Shown here piece by piece: positions 48,616-60,101 of a stretch of DNA of 64,000 bases. The notes below the pieces were generated by a model. That model ran no database searches. It was not told the origin of the DNA and was given only the letters and a program-made list of their open reading frames with translations. The stretch spans positions 42,069,352 through 42,133,351 of the forward strand of contig CM035235.1 in the NCBI GenBank assembly GCA_020226215.1. The letters run 5' to 3'. Both the position numbers and the translations under genes were made by a program. The stretch is from Sindora glabra (taxonomy: Eukaryota; Streptophyta; Magnoliopsida; Fabales; Fabaceae). Every line of letters starts with the position of its first letter. Positions within the stretch are counted from its first letter, which is position 1.

Positions 48616-49890
48616 TTAACTTCCGATTGAAGCAACAGTTTCACTATACACGACCTTCACCCTAATACCAGGACAATCCCTAATATTTCGAAATCTCTTT
48701 TCTCCGGAAGCGTAGGCCATAATTCTACCAGGTCGAGTAAATTCAGTCATTAAAACTTCTTCATCCTTTGTAATGTATATTGGCCATGGCAATGAATAAA
48801 ATATTTTTCTATCAATATCAACGTGCATCAACTTCTCCCAATTTTCCTTTAACAGCCATATCTCCATAATCATAATCTGATGCTCATAAAATATACTCAT
48901 AGCGCAGAGAGATTCTTCGAAATCAGTACAGTAATATACCTTCTCCCTCCCCGGAATCTTCGGAACAAAGACTTGTCTTCTATTTATTACATCAAATCCA
49001 GACACCAGATGATGCAATTCTCTTCCTAGTCGGCATCCGGCAGAGCAATAGGAAGAGGGAAAAGGGCTGTTGTTTCTTCTATTACAGTGATAGCCGATAG
49101 GCCAATAACAAAAGCTGCCATTTTTGACAGACAACCCTTTCCTTCCATAGAAAATCATATCAGAATACGGTAGAATATTCTCTTCAAGGATTTCGCGAGA
49201 ATCATCTCTCACCGAAAAGATGAATGGTTCAGAAGGATAAAAACATCCATTTACAGTAATGATTTTGTAATCTTTTGTGGTATGGTCGTATCCAAATCCA
49301 TATGCTTTACATTCGTCGAACACGTGAGATCGCATTGGCAATATTTTGTGCTCTCCTGTGAATGGATTCCATAAGATCTCTTCACGATTCACGTTTATCC
49401 ACAGTATCCCATTCAACGAAGCCCTAACACAGAGAGATTCGTGTTCTGTTTTGGTTGGTAAATTGAGCTTCCTTACCTTCACAGGCTCTTTGTAATCCAA
49501 AAGAAATATCGAATTCGAGTCGTAAGGAACGAGTTTTGGAGTTTTATCCATGACATTGGAATCTGAAATCATGAAATTCCATGACTTGTTAACGCACTGG
49601 AATCGCATGAGAGATTTTCCTGGAAGAATTCGGAGAAGACAGTGCAGAATTTCGTTTGGAATCTGGTCATTCTGATTGGTGATTTTTTCTGAAACCAATT
49701 GCTTTTTGTCTTCCTCGATCTCCACATCTGCTTCTCTGAAATCATGAATCCGGTTATTCTGATCGGTGATTTTTTCCGAAACCGATTGCTTTTTGTCTTC
49801 CTCGATCTCCTTATCTATTGCTTCTCTGAAATCATGAAATTTCATGGCAGGTTCGCGGAATCGTTTCTTTGAGTTGCCCCTCGCATCCAT
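48616..49890 (-). CDS. F-box/FBA protein (copy 3) with duplicated N-terminal segment
   Basis: Intronless, 424 residues. I chose the ATG at 49890 (MDARGNSKKR), which aligns with the start of copy 2. The frame is open a further six codons to 49908, but those begin with TTG. An N-terminal segment is repeated in tandem: HDFREAIDKEIEEDKKQ with SVSEKITDQNNRI (residues 19-48), then HDFREADVEIEEDKKQ with LVSEKITNQNDQI (49-77). The F-box follows at about 78-111: IPNEILHCLLRILPGKSL and MRFQCVNKSWNFMISD. The FBA part is as in copy 2: LNGILWI, ILWNPFTGEHKI, YGFGYDHTTKDYKII, FDVINRRQVFVPKIPG. About three residues are missing near the C-terminus (YASGEKR against YAPHNSGEKR). Expected role: SCF substrate receptor, target unknown. 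Confidence 0.93.
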   Translation of the reverse strand: MDARGNSKKRFREPAMKFHDFREAIDKEIEEDKKQSVSEKITDQNNRIHDFREADVEIEEDKKQLVSEKITNQNDQIPNEILHCLLRILPGKSLMRFQCVNKSWNFMISDSNVMDKTPKLVPYDSNSIFLLDYKEPVKVRKLNLPTKTEHESLCVRASLNGILWINVNREEILWNPFTGEHKILPMRSHVFDECKAYGFGYDHTTKDYKIITVNGCFYPSEPFIFSVRDDSREILEENILPYSDMIFYGRKGLSVKNGSFCYWPIGYHCNRRNNSPFPSSYCSAGCRLGRELHHLVSGFDVINRRQVFVPKIPGREKVYYCTDFEESLCAMSIFYEHQIMIMEIWLLKENWEKLMHVDIDRKIFYSLPWPIYITKDEEVLMTEFTRPGRIMAYASGEKRFRNIRDCPGIRVKVVYSETVASIGS

Positions 49891-49981
49891 ATCTAAAGTC
49901 TTTCTCAATTGGTTTTTTCGGCGTATAACAAATTTCTAGGGCAAGGTATGTTGCGTCCTCATAGGTGGCTGATATATATCA
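49891..49981 (-). promoter_or_regulatory. Proximal promoter of F-box copy 3
   Basis: The minus strand has GATATATATC (49971-49980) about 83 bp before the ATG, then CAGCCACCTATGAGGACGCA, closely matching the block before copy 2. Conserved core promoter candidate. Confidence 0.6.
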
Positions 49982-50036
49982 TTTATAAATCATGTTTTAT
50001 TTACATAATTATCATTTTGAAATCACATCAAATTAG

Positions 50037-50355
50037 TTAGGATTGGTTGGGAGTTCATTTCATTTGAAATGTAACATTTTTATTGACAATTTTATCTTTA
50101 ATTTTTCAAATTATTAACTATTTTTACCCTTCTTCTTTTATCTTCTAATGGAAGATACCTTGTTACTGTATTAAATTATAGATAATATTGTAAATATAAA
50201 TATTTAAAATAAATTCTACATGTTTTAATTGAAATTCCAAATAAAAAAATTCATTTTAAAGTGAAATAAAATCATATTTTATATAATTTATTTCAAATAA
50301 AAGAATTCATTTAAAAATGAAATGAATTCTTATTTTTAGGTATGTCAAACAAAGG
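50037..50355. mobile_element. MITE-like element upstream of F-box copy 3
   Basis: About 320 bp absent from block 2. Ends are loosely inverted: GGATTGGTTGGGAGTTCATT with TCATTTGAAATG inside, against the complement of GCCTTTGTTTGACATACC followed by GAATTCATTTCATTT. Inner copies of AATTCATTT(C/T) repeat. No clear target duplication; non-coding. Confidence 0.4.
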
Positions 50356-52235
50356 CTAAATTCCTTTAATGGGGTTGGCTAATTTATTGAATTGGGTGGA
50401 TAATTAGATTTAAATTGATATATATTTTCTTAAATAAAAGAGTAGTTACATTACTAAATACAGGATCAAATCCTAGATGTAATATTATAAAATTTTTAAG
50501 AAATATCATTACCACTTAAACTAAAGACTACCGTCAAATATAAATTTATTTTGTAAACCAAATAATTGAGATCTAATTAGTAATTTTGTATTACAAATAC
50601 CTGATTGATTTACCAAACAAATTTTATTATATAAATTGTGATAATTAGGAAAACGAGAAACAAAATAGAAGATTTTGATTAGATAAAAGCACGACAAGTC
50701 GAAACTAAACCTCCATCCGGATTTTCTTTAAAATTAGTTTTCAAACAAAATTGAAACAAATTGATCTTTTTTAATTTTTAAAATTTGTTAAAAACATTAA
50801 AAATAGCTTTATTATATCAACTTATTAAGATCGCTAGTTTTTTATGTTTGACAGCCTTTTTTTAAAAAAATTAATATCTGAATATATTTTTTTATGATTA
50901 ATATCTGAATATATAAATAATTGCGTGTCATCATTATAAATACAATATTCTTATTTATTCAAATTGGAGAGTAAATTGATAATATCTCTCAAATTATAGG
51001 TCGAAAAAAGTGTTAACAAACACACGGGCAAATCGATTCATGCGAATTAAAACGTGATATATTTACGAAACGATATATTATAATAAGTTAATCCTTTTTT
51101 TAAAGAAAATATTAAAACTTGGAAAACAATATCAGTGAATATAAATTATAATGATTTAGTTCCTTATTAAAAACTCATTACAAAACTATTATAAGATCAT
51201 AATCAATTAAATCTGGTATATAGAATCATAGGCTTTTTAAAAATCTGTTCCCTACGACTTAAACTGCTTTTCACCCATTATTTATTCATCTCTGCAACAA
51301 TGATTGAGTTTCCTATTTGAATAAGATGTCTTTGATATTTAAATAATCAGTTATAAGTATATTTATATTAAAATTGAAGAGTTATCAATTAAAAATTGTT
51401 AATAAGGTTATCTAAATTATTTGAATTTAGTAATTGTTTTACTCTCTTATGTTTTATATTTAATATTATTGGTGATGAAAAGCCATCTTCATTTTTTTTA
51501 AATTATGAATATTATGTAATTTTTCATGCATATATGTCAAAGCAAATCAATAGTATTTTTACATATACTATGTACCCCCTACGTGCCATAAATCAAAATT
51601 CTATTTAGCATGTATCTTTTATTTATATCAGTGCCATAAATCAAAATTCCATTTAGCATGTATCTTTTATTTATATCACGTATCATAGCGTATCGTGAAT
51701 TAGGTTACACCAGTTGAAATTTTACCAATTATGCTCAATATTTGATATCTAAGGAATTCAACTATTCTGACAAATTATTTGATTTATGACATTTTTTTCG
51801 GAGGGATCCTAGGAGAATGGAATGGTTACGCACTTGTAGAAATATTTGAAGATTTTAGGCTCTTTTTTCCGTAAAATAAAAAATCTTCAGGGAAAGGGTG
51901 AAGCGGCATTAGGTATATAGCATATTTCACAAACAACCAAAAATTCTAAGTGAATTCTAGGGACATCCAAGGATTTCAAACTCTGACATATTTCGAAACT
52001 GTTAAATTGAAATTATTTAACCATAATTATGCTGAATTAAAAGGTGCCATAGCAACAAAACGTTAAATTATTAAGAATATAACAACTTAATTGTCAAGTT
52101 GTATACAAGACCACAAACAAAAATTGTTATGTTGTATTATAAATAAAACAAGCAATTAGTTTTTTATTTGTTGACGTACCTTTTTATTTTAAACTTACAT
52201 CATATTTCTTATGTCCATATATTTTATATAAAGTA
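50356..52235. repeat. Shared upstream block of F-box block 3
   Basis: Colinear with 27396-27470, 30009-30236 and 32386-34354, without the MULE, the Helitron and the long AT run. It gives the empty-site evidence for those insertions. No gene supported. Confidence 0.75.
51583..51678. repeat. 2 x 48-bp tandem duplication
   Basis: GTGCCATAAATCAAAATTC and the following bases to TTTATATCA are repeated with one change, a recent event. Confidence 0.9.
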
Positions 52236-52239
52236 CATT

Positions 52240-53692
52240 AATATAGAATAGTGGATAAACATTAGATGTTTAGAGGATTAGATATGAATTTGTAGCATCA
52301 TTTTATCGATTATTATAGTAAATATTTTACAACTTTAGTTACAAAATCGTTATAGAAATATAATATTACGTCAATTATTTAAAAAATAAACAGCTGTCAT
52401 TTTTTTAGGTCACACCACTTATTAACTAGTGATATTTAAAGATGATGATACTCTATTGATAACTATCATTGAAACTCATATTTCGACATATGTTTATTTT
52501 ATTAACCAATATAAAATATTTAATATACTACTTTAGTAATTCACATAATTGATATTGTATTACCATCCCCCCACCCCTAAATGAAAATTTGAAAATCCAA
52601 TTTCCTACACCCACTTCATTCTATACAACATTTTATGAAATATCCTATTACACTACTTCCAACCTTAAATACATCTAGAACCCCAAAACCATAATACTAC
52701 ATTTTATAACACATATAAACCCAATATGAAATAGAAAGTAATATAAATTTTGTCTTAATATAATACACAATCTCAAATTTAGCATATGTGATTCATAATG
52801 AGCAAAATATCCTTCTTTTTTTCCTCTATATTAATTCTATACACTTATATATGTGATAACAGAATGCCTAATTAGTTACACTGCTAAATGGCCTACATCT
52901 AAAGTTTCAAACTACAAGAGAATAAAGTAAGCAAATGAAAATTTTTAGTATTGCAACAACTTCAAAGAAAAGATTTATCATGATGAAAAAAAATTACCAT
53001 CTATTTTTTTATGGATATCATTCTTTTTGAGCATGTTTAATTCATTATTGTACATGGGACCTATATTATCCAAATATATATTTCAACATACTATATAAAC
53101 TATGAAGCAATTGTGTATGTAAGCATAACTAAAAAGAAAAAGGACAATAGTATTTTAAACTTATGATGTAGGAAATTTATTTAGAAAGATTATCAATCCA
53201 TATCTTTTCCCTATGATCTTGAAAAATATACAACTCCAAATTGCCTTCATGAATAACTGAAGGTAGTTCTGATAAAGCAAGGGGTGTCTTCAACATTAGT
53301 GGCCAATCTTCTTCATTCTCACTACCAATAATTTGTCTCTTCCTTTAAAGAACTACAAACCACTTGTTATCAACTGGATTTGACACATAGAAATTTTATT
53401 TTGCTTGAGTTGCCATTATGAACAACTCCCCCTTGTGACCTTCCTTAGTGAGATCCACCAATATGAATCCTAACTTATCAACTCATATGTCATTGTTAGC
53501 CTCTGCCTACTAACATTGGAAGGGAAGCTTCCTAAATTGGATATAATCGAGCTCGCACATATTTTCAATGACCTCATAATATAACATCATAGCATAGATA
53601 GGGTTTTCATATTTAGCACTAAAGATATGCATTGCTTGAAAAACCAAAGTGACTTCACTATTTTGCATAAGAACTTCTTTCATATTCATCAC
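52240..53692 (-). mobile_element. CACTA remnant E3 (TNP2 family), truncated
   Basis: Colinear with 34355-35805 of E2: AGTGATATTTAAAGATG, CCCCCCACCCCTAAATGAAAA, TTTATCATGATG. It contains the same C-terminal transposase fragment and breaks off at about 53692, where Ty3/gypsy sequence starts. Confidence 0.65.
53180..53692 (-). pseudogene. TNP2 C-terminal (DUF4216) fragment of E3
   Basis: The minus frame 53510-53692 reads VTLVFQAMHIFSAKYENPIY, AMMLYYEVIENMCELDYIQF then a stop. The known family pattern is KA.HF.SAKDKNP......YYG.I..I.ELDY. Further pieces follow in shifted frames: VDKLGFILVDLTKEGHK, NFYVSNPVDNKWFVVL and RQIIGSENEEDW. It represents the segment that in E2 is split by the solo LTR. 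Dead. Confidence 0.75.
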
Positions 53693-54862
53693 TCCATAGA
53701 AACTTAGCTCTTTTATGAAGTAATCTTTAAAAAATCCTTCACAGACTTCCTATAGCATCTAACTAAAACTACATATCTTTATCACTTTTAAGGATCTCGG
53801 CCATTTAGTTATAGTTTCCACCTTCTATAAGTTTATTTAAATCCCTTCTTTTAAAATCACATATCCTAAAAAAAAGGGGCTCTCTTCATCCAAAACTCAC
53901 ATTTTGAGAACTTAACATAGAACTAGCTCTCTCTCAAGGTCTACAAAGCTATTCATAAAGACTATGCATGCTCATCCTTACGTTTCAAATACATTAGAAT
54001 ATCATTAATGAATACGATGATGAACTTATCTAAAAATGGCTTGAACACTTTATTTATTAAATCCATAAATGTTGCTAGCACATTCATTAACTCAAAAGGC
54101 ATAATTAAGAATTCATAGTGTTTATATCTAGTACAAAATGCTATCTTCAAAACATCTTTTGGAAACTTTAGCTAATAATAACCATATCACAAGTTAATCT
54201 TCAAAAATTAGCAAGTACATTGAAATTGGTCAAACAAATCATCTATCCAAGGCAAAGGATAGTGATTCTTGATAGTTACCTTGTTTAATTATAGATGATC
54301 AATACATGGCCATAACAATCCATCCTACTTTTTGATAAAAAGTACTAGCACACCTTATAGAGAAACACTTGGTAGTATGAAACCTTTATCCATCCAATTT
54401 TGTAATTGCTCATTCAACTCTTTCAATTTAGTTAGCACTATACAAAATGATTAATATCAAGTTTATTCTAAGAATTACATCAATCATGGATCCGATCTGT
54501 CGATCAAGTAGCAATCTTGGTAACTTCTTCATAAAAGCATTGTGAAACTCATTCACCATCAAAACTCCACTTATTCTAGGTTCTTTTGTTTTAGTTTTAC
54601 TTATAGTGGCTATCTAAATTATCTACCCTTTCTTAATCGACCTTCTAGCTTTTACAAAAGAAATAATGGTAGCCATTTTTGCTCATTTCTCTCCTTGAAA
54701 TATTCATGCTACCTTTCCCTTCAATTGATGAGTTACCATCTTGTAATGGTAGTCAACACAAGAGTGGTATCTAAACAATTAAGCCATTTCAAGGATTACA
54801 TCATAATCTATCATATCCAGCACTATCAAGTCTACCTTGGCCAATAATTATCTAAACCAAGC
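53693..54862 (-). pseudogene. Ty3/gypsy pol remnant (protease end to RT)
   Basis: From 54862 downward the minus strand first gives MIDYDVILEMA, YHSCVDYHYKMVT and ATIISFVKARRSIKKG, the linker after the aspartic protease. After many stops come parts of reverse transcriptase. The best piece (53962-54150) reads AFCTRYKHYEFLIMPFEL, TFMDLINKVFKPFLDKF and IIVFINDILMY. The active-site motif, normally F-I-D-D, is F-I-N-D here, losing a catalytic aspartate. Below this CEFWMKRAPFF and YRKSVKDFFKDYF mark the RT/RNase H connection. No LTRs were identified. A dead fragment abutting E3. Confidence 0.8.
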
Positions 54863-54904
54863 ATGCGTTCTTCAACACCATGCATTGCTTGGTCTAAGAT
54901 TTTA

Positions 54905-54936
54905 TTACGGTTTATTACGGCCGTAATAAACCGTAA
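54905..54936. repeat. Perfect 32-bp palindrome
   Basis: TTTATTACGG occurs twice in tandem (54901-54920) and is followed directly by CCGTAATAAA and CCGTAA, giving 16 paired bases on each side with no spacer. Position: just upstream (on the minus strand) of the gypsy pol remnant. Confidence 0.95.
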
Positions 54937-55785
54937 ATAAAAAATATAAATTGTGGCATTTACTTTGTGACCGTCAATAATCATAAAAGAAAATATCTCC
55001 TTTAGTGGCCATCAAATCAGGATATTCCTTACATTTCACGTTTCAAGTGTAGGAGCCACCAACCCTGCTTGCACTCGACAGCTCTTATCTCATCATTAAC
55101 TTTTTCCTAAATTCTAGCATCATTTATTTCTTTGCTCTAGCTTTGCTATCTAGTTTTCCTTCTCACATCTGGCCTCTGATTTCCTTTACTTCACCTAATT
55201 TGCAATTTTTTTGTGCCTCCAATTTTTTTCCAATTTTGATTTTGGCGTTGCTTCCATCAACGTTGATTTCAAGTGAAGAGATTTTTTCTATGATTACAGT
55301 AAAAAAATTATCGAAGGTTTGCGTTAGCTCCTTTAGTTTTATCAATGGTTTATGATTTAATTATCTGAAATTTTTAGATTATTTCAGGTGTGGGAAGGGA
55401 AACTTGAAAATTTCCATAAATTAAATCATTGAGAATCCGTTGATTAGTTGTTATGCTCTCTGAAGTAAGAGCAACTAGCACTCCACACGATCATTGGTAA
55501 GTGAAAGATCTATAAATCTGACTTTCCTATGCATAAAAATGCAGGTACTTAAATTAGAAATAGGTAGTATGTATAATTTATTTAGCTGAGGGAAATAGTG
55601 CTTAGAACTGCCCCTCTCATGTTTAGGTTTCATAAAAGTTAAATGAAATAAATAAATTTCAATACATGTGTAGTAAATAGAAGATTAGTTTAAAGAGAGA
55701 TAAGTAATGAAGAAGGGTATTTATAGAGAAGGAGACAGTAAGTAAATGAGGGAAGGAGATTGTTGATACTTAAGATTTACTTGTA
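54937..55785. other. Unassigned DNA, weak minus-strand coding signal
   Basis: A 60-residue minus frame at 55163-55345 reads in part LTQTFDNFFTVIIEKISSLE and KIKIGKKLEAQKNCKLGEVK. It is amphipathic and lysine/glutamate-rich, possibly a gag-like or coiled-coil relic of the adjacent gypsy element, but no domain is recognised. Nothing else supported. Confidence 0.25.
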
Positions 55786-55815
55786 AGAGAGAGGGAGGGA
55801 GAGAGAGAAAACAAG
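55786..55815. repeat. (GA)n-rich microsatellite
   Basis: AGAGAGAGGGAGGGAGAGAG-type purine tract. Confidence 0.8.
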
Positions 55816-57539
55816 TGACAACAGTAATAAAAATTATGCATGTTCATAAAATGAAAACAAGATGGGAGAAAATAATTAAAATATAAGTAGCACTCGTCCT
55901 CTTTGAATTCCCTTTGTTGATTTGAATTTTTTTAGTTAATTATATGATCTTCACAACTTTTGAGGTTTATAACTTCCATTTATATTTATAATTATAATAA
56001 AGGAAATGAAATTAACTGTTTTATATAATTATACATATTGATTTAGAGTAAAGCTTTATCTTTCAAGACGAGTGGTACAGAAGCTAGCAGAGCCACCATG
56101 AATAATAGTGATGGTACAATTCTTGATCCTAATTTACTTTCAAATTCACATACTTCTATTTGAAATTTTATTCCATCTTAGAGGTTGTGCAACATGACTG
56201 AATATTGTGGCCGTTTGAAAGTGTTCCCAATAATGTTTAGAGTTTTTCACAATAAATTCTTCCTCTGTACCTCCCATGTGGTGAAGTGTACTTAAGTTCT
56301 ACTTCGATGTCAGCACATGGCAATTTATGCAGACTTGTTAATATGGTATAAATATATGTACATTGGAAGGCTATATACATAGGTACTATTTCTGTTGTAT
56401 TTTATGTGCCAATGAATTTTTTTACCTCCTCAAATATTTCCATATATTGTGGCTAATTCTTCAAAAAAAAATGGTGTTAGAGAACTAAGAATTAGAGAGA
56501 TGACAATTATTTGAGACAAAATTGCTTCTAGTTTAATGGTAACTAGATCAACTAGACAACAACCTTAGGGTATTATAGGCCATTGTACTAAATGGTGTTA
56601 ACAACTTTTGTTTTAGGTGGGATTTTTTGTTAAAACCTTATTTTGATCAATACTTTGTTATGTTGCATATATTAGATAGAATTGTTGTTAACATTTTATT
56701 TTAATTCATACTTTTAATGATGCAATATATTTTATGATCAGTAAACTATTTTCCAATTGATTCATACACATTTCGCTTACTACCAACCTAAAAAAGTTAT
56801 AACATTTATTTTTATATGAAAATTAAATAATTATAATAAATTATAATTATTGATTTCTTAAGAGAAAATTTAATAACTATAAAAAATTATATTAATTTAA
56901 TTTTAAAGAAATTTTAATATATAATAAATTACAATGATATATTATTTACAAGAAAATTTAATCTATTAAATAATATATGAAATCTAAAATATTAAAATGT
57001 TATGAAAGTAAAAGAATAATTAAATAACTCATAAAATATATTTATGTTCATTTTACAAACAAACTATTAATTATAAATAACTGATTTTATTAAGCATTTT
57101 TATTCAAATAACTAATATAATCAATTAGTTAAATTAATTAATACAATCAACTAATAATTAATTAAATTAGTTAATTATTAATATAATTAGCTAATTGTCA
57201 AATAAAGTTTATATTTTTTGTAAATTTTGGATGTATTTAATCCAACTAAAATAAATGACTAATTGTGATAATAACTAAAGATTAAAAGAAATATGATCGT
57301 CATGAATAGTGCAAATAAATACATATTATGTATTTTTTTTATTTTTTTATATATTTTTTAATGTGACCCAAACAATACACAGTGTTCACAATTGCATCAT
57401 CACATTTTTATCCTTGTATATATATGGGATAGTGCTAATTAAACATTTAGAACATGGAGAAAAAAAAAAGCCTTATGTTAAGTTGGAAAAAGTATGTTTA
57501 TTTGTGAAAAATGACCTTTGGTTTAAAATATTTTTAGGG
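55816..57539. other. Non-coding AT-rich DNA
   Basis: At 57060-57200 TAATTA-rich inverted words resemble 19100-19200. No supported gene. Confidence 0.45.
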
Positions 57540-57720
57540 AGTGCAATGTCAACAGACATGACAAAATAATTTGGGCTCGAATGAGTTAACTTATAATCAT
57601 CTCTTATACATTTAAAACTATGAAATGAATCATATATCAAGTGAATGAAGTTGTCTATTTCCCTGTTTCAAAATTGTTCCTTTTCACCCCCATCATCCAT
57701 AAATAGGGATGGCAAAAACA
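57540..57720. repeat. LTR-like fragment related to 16570-16740
   Basis: ATTTAAAACTATGAAATGAATC then AAGTGAATGAAGTTGTCTA and a pyrimidine-rich tail parallel the insertion inside the F-box pseudogene (TTAAAACTATAAAAAGAGG, AAGTGAATGAAGTGTTTG). A diverged second copy of that element; ends unknown. Confidence 0.45.
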
Positions 57721-59274
57721 TACACAATAGGTTTTACCTAAATCAATAAATATATATCTAATGAATCTTATCCAAATTAGACTCATTTCTTAATAGTTTA
57801 GATTTAGTCTATCCATTAAATATTCAATGGATTTTTTATCCTTTTTGGATATCATATTAGATATATTCTAATATTAATTTATGTAACACATGAATTTATT
57901 TCTTATAAATATCCAATAGGTATTAAATTTCTTTTTAGGTATCACACTAGATTTATTTAAACAATATATTTTATAATTAACATATTATTATATAAAAATC
58001 AATATTATCTTATTATATATATAAAGATATTATAATACTTTATTTAAGATACATAATATTAAAATACTTTAATTTATATTTAATTATAAAGATATTTTAA
58101 AATAATATTTATTATTCTATAATATTAATTTATAAAATGTAGGATTATCTTAAAAAATATAAATTAATAAATAATTATTCATGAATTGATCTAATATGAC
58201 TTTTTTTTAATAAAGTTAATAATGATATAATCCACATTTACCCTAAAACTAATATAAATAGTATAGATAAGCCAAAATAAAAATGAATGTAAATGAGAAA
58301 ATAAATATAACCATTCATAATTGTCAAGTATAATTATTATTAATAAAAAAATTTTCATTAATTTGTATAATTATCACATATTATGATTATTATAATTTCT
58401 ACAATTTAAAATTCATAAATAGAAATATAAAGATATACATATATGTAAATACATATATTACTTCCATTTTCTAAATTTTCTATAAAAATTTCATATTTTA
58501 TGAAAAATTTAATGTAAAATACTAAAATTGGTAATCAAATAAAAAAATTTAAGTTTTGAGAAATTAGATACTCAATCTTATCAAATCTATATATATTTTT
58601 AAATTTTGACTATCCATAATGGCTCCTCGTATAGGGCATTCTTGCAACTCAATATATGCAAGTACTTTTACAACATTTAAATGTGACTTTGGGAACTTAT
58701 GGAGTTCCATTATCTATTCTAAGCATGTCACAAGATAATTAATGAAAAACTAGCATGTTTGTTAATAGTGACAAGCATGTGTTATATAATTTTGATTAGA
58801 AAGTTACTAACTTTTGACATCTATAGGGAAATCCTTGCTAGAATCCCTAAATCCAAAATAAATTGACATGCCTACGTAAAAAAGTGTTTGGCAAACAATT
58901 TTTCCATTAACTTTTAATTAATTTGATTATTTTTAACTAATTTGAGTCCCTTCAATTAAAAAAATTCTAATGCTACATTAGCATTATAAATTTAGTGTTA
59001 CTTTGATACAAATGTTATCAATTATATTATTTTTCCTATATAGCAATATGATTTGATATAAAATTGTCTATTTTTTTTAGCTAAAATTAGTTATTTTTTT
59101 AAGAAATTAGATTATTAATTTAGAAAAATAATATACTTTATAACATTTGCATGGAAGTAGTATTAAGTTTTCAATGTTAATATAGCACTAGAAATTTTTT
59201 TCCTTTTAATTGATTTGAAATAACTTATATTTAATTGATAAAAAAGACCCTTGCCCATTATATAATTTATTACA
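57721..59274. other. Non-coding AT-rich DNA
   Basis: Contains a short repeat of ATCCTTTTTGGATATCATATT / TTTTTAGGTATCACAC type words at 57830-57960. No gene or defined element. Confidence 0.45.
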
Positions 59275-59282
59275 CTTCTATT

Positions 59283-60093
59283 TAAGGGTGGAAATTAGGT
59301 GGTTAGAAGCAGTTAGAGGCCCTAAACTAACTGCTTGCATAAAATTATACATAATAAAATTTAACCCATAATCGCCTACAAAAATCATGTCACTTGCTTG
59401 AACTCAAACATTGCAGATACTTGCGAGTGTAGATACTGGGTGAGTTAAAAGCTAAACTTGATTTGAAATTTAGCCCTATGAAAGCTTTGCCATAAGTTAT
59501 CAAACAATAAACAATTAAATTAAATAAAATTAGAATTAAAAAGAAGTAAAAAAAAGGGAGAGAGATTTATCAATTATTAGGATGTGAGATATATAATATT
59601 TGTAATAATAAACAAAAATTAAAGTAAGGACGATTTGAAGTAGCATCCTCACTTAACTGATTCAATTATATGATTTAGAGATAACTTTTGATATTATACT
59701 ACATATTCACTAATGCTTGAGGTGAACAGTAAAGTATTATGGTCCTTAGCATATAGTATTAAAAGAATACTATCATTAAGGAACTCTAACATCTAATTCC
59801 ATTAAGTATTTAGAGTTTTATACATAATCTACAAAGATAATTCAACAAATAAACATAATAAGTAGGGGGAATTATAAATAATATATGAAAACTAGTATAT
59901 TTTACAAGATTTGCTGATGGGTTGCAGTTAAAATTGGATAGTTAGTTTCGACCCATCTCTGCCTACATACCTAAAATTTTCCTTTAAATTTCGCTCACTT
60001 TTATCTATTACAATATTTAATTTGACCCAAACCACACAATTGCAATTTATAGTTGGTGGTTTATAGCAGGTGGACCCGAAATTTCCAGCCCTA
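59283..60093. mobile_element. hAT-like non-autonomous element (811 bp)
   Basis: Starts TAAGGGTGGAAATTAGG and ends with the complement of TAGGGCTGGAAATTTCGG. The 8 bp on each side, CTTCTATT (59275-59282) and CTTCTATC (60094-60101), match at seven positions. An 8-bp target duplication and TAGGG.TG-type ends are typical of hAT elements. It carries no transposase. GGTGG/CCACC words near both ends extend the inverted arms. Confidence 0.75.
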
Positions 60094-60101
60094 CTTCTAT
60101 C

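Noticed and set aside
49891..49908. Upstream extension of F-box copy 3 by six codons
   Set aside because: The codon at 49908 is TTG, not ATG. The first ATG at 49890 aligns with the start of copy 2.
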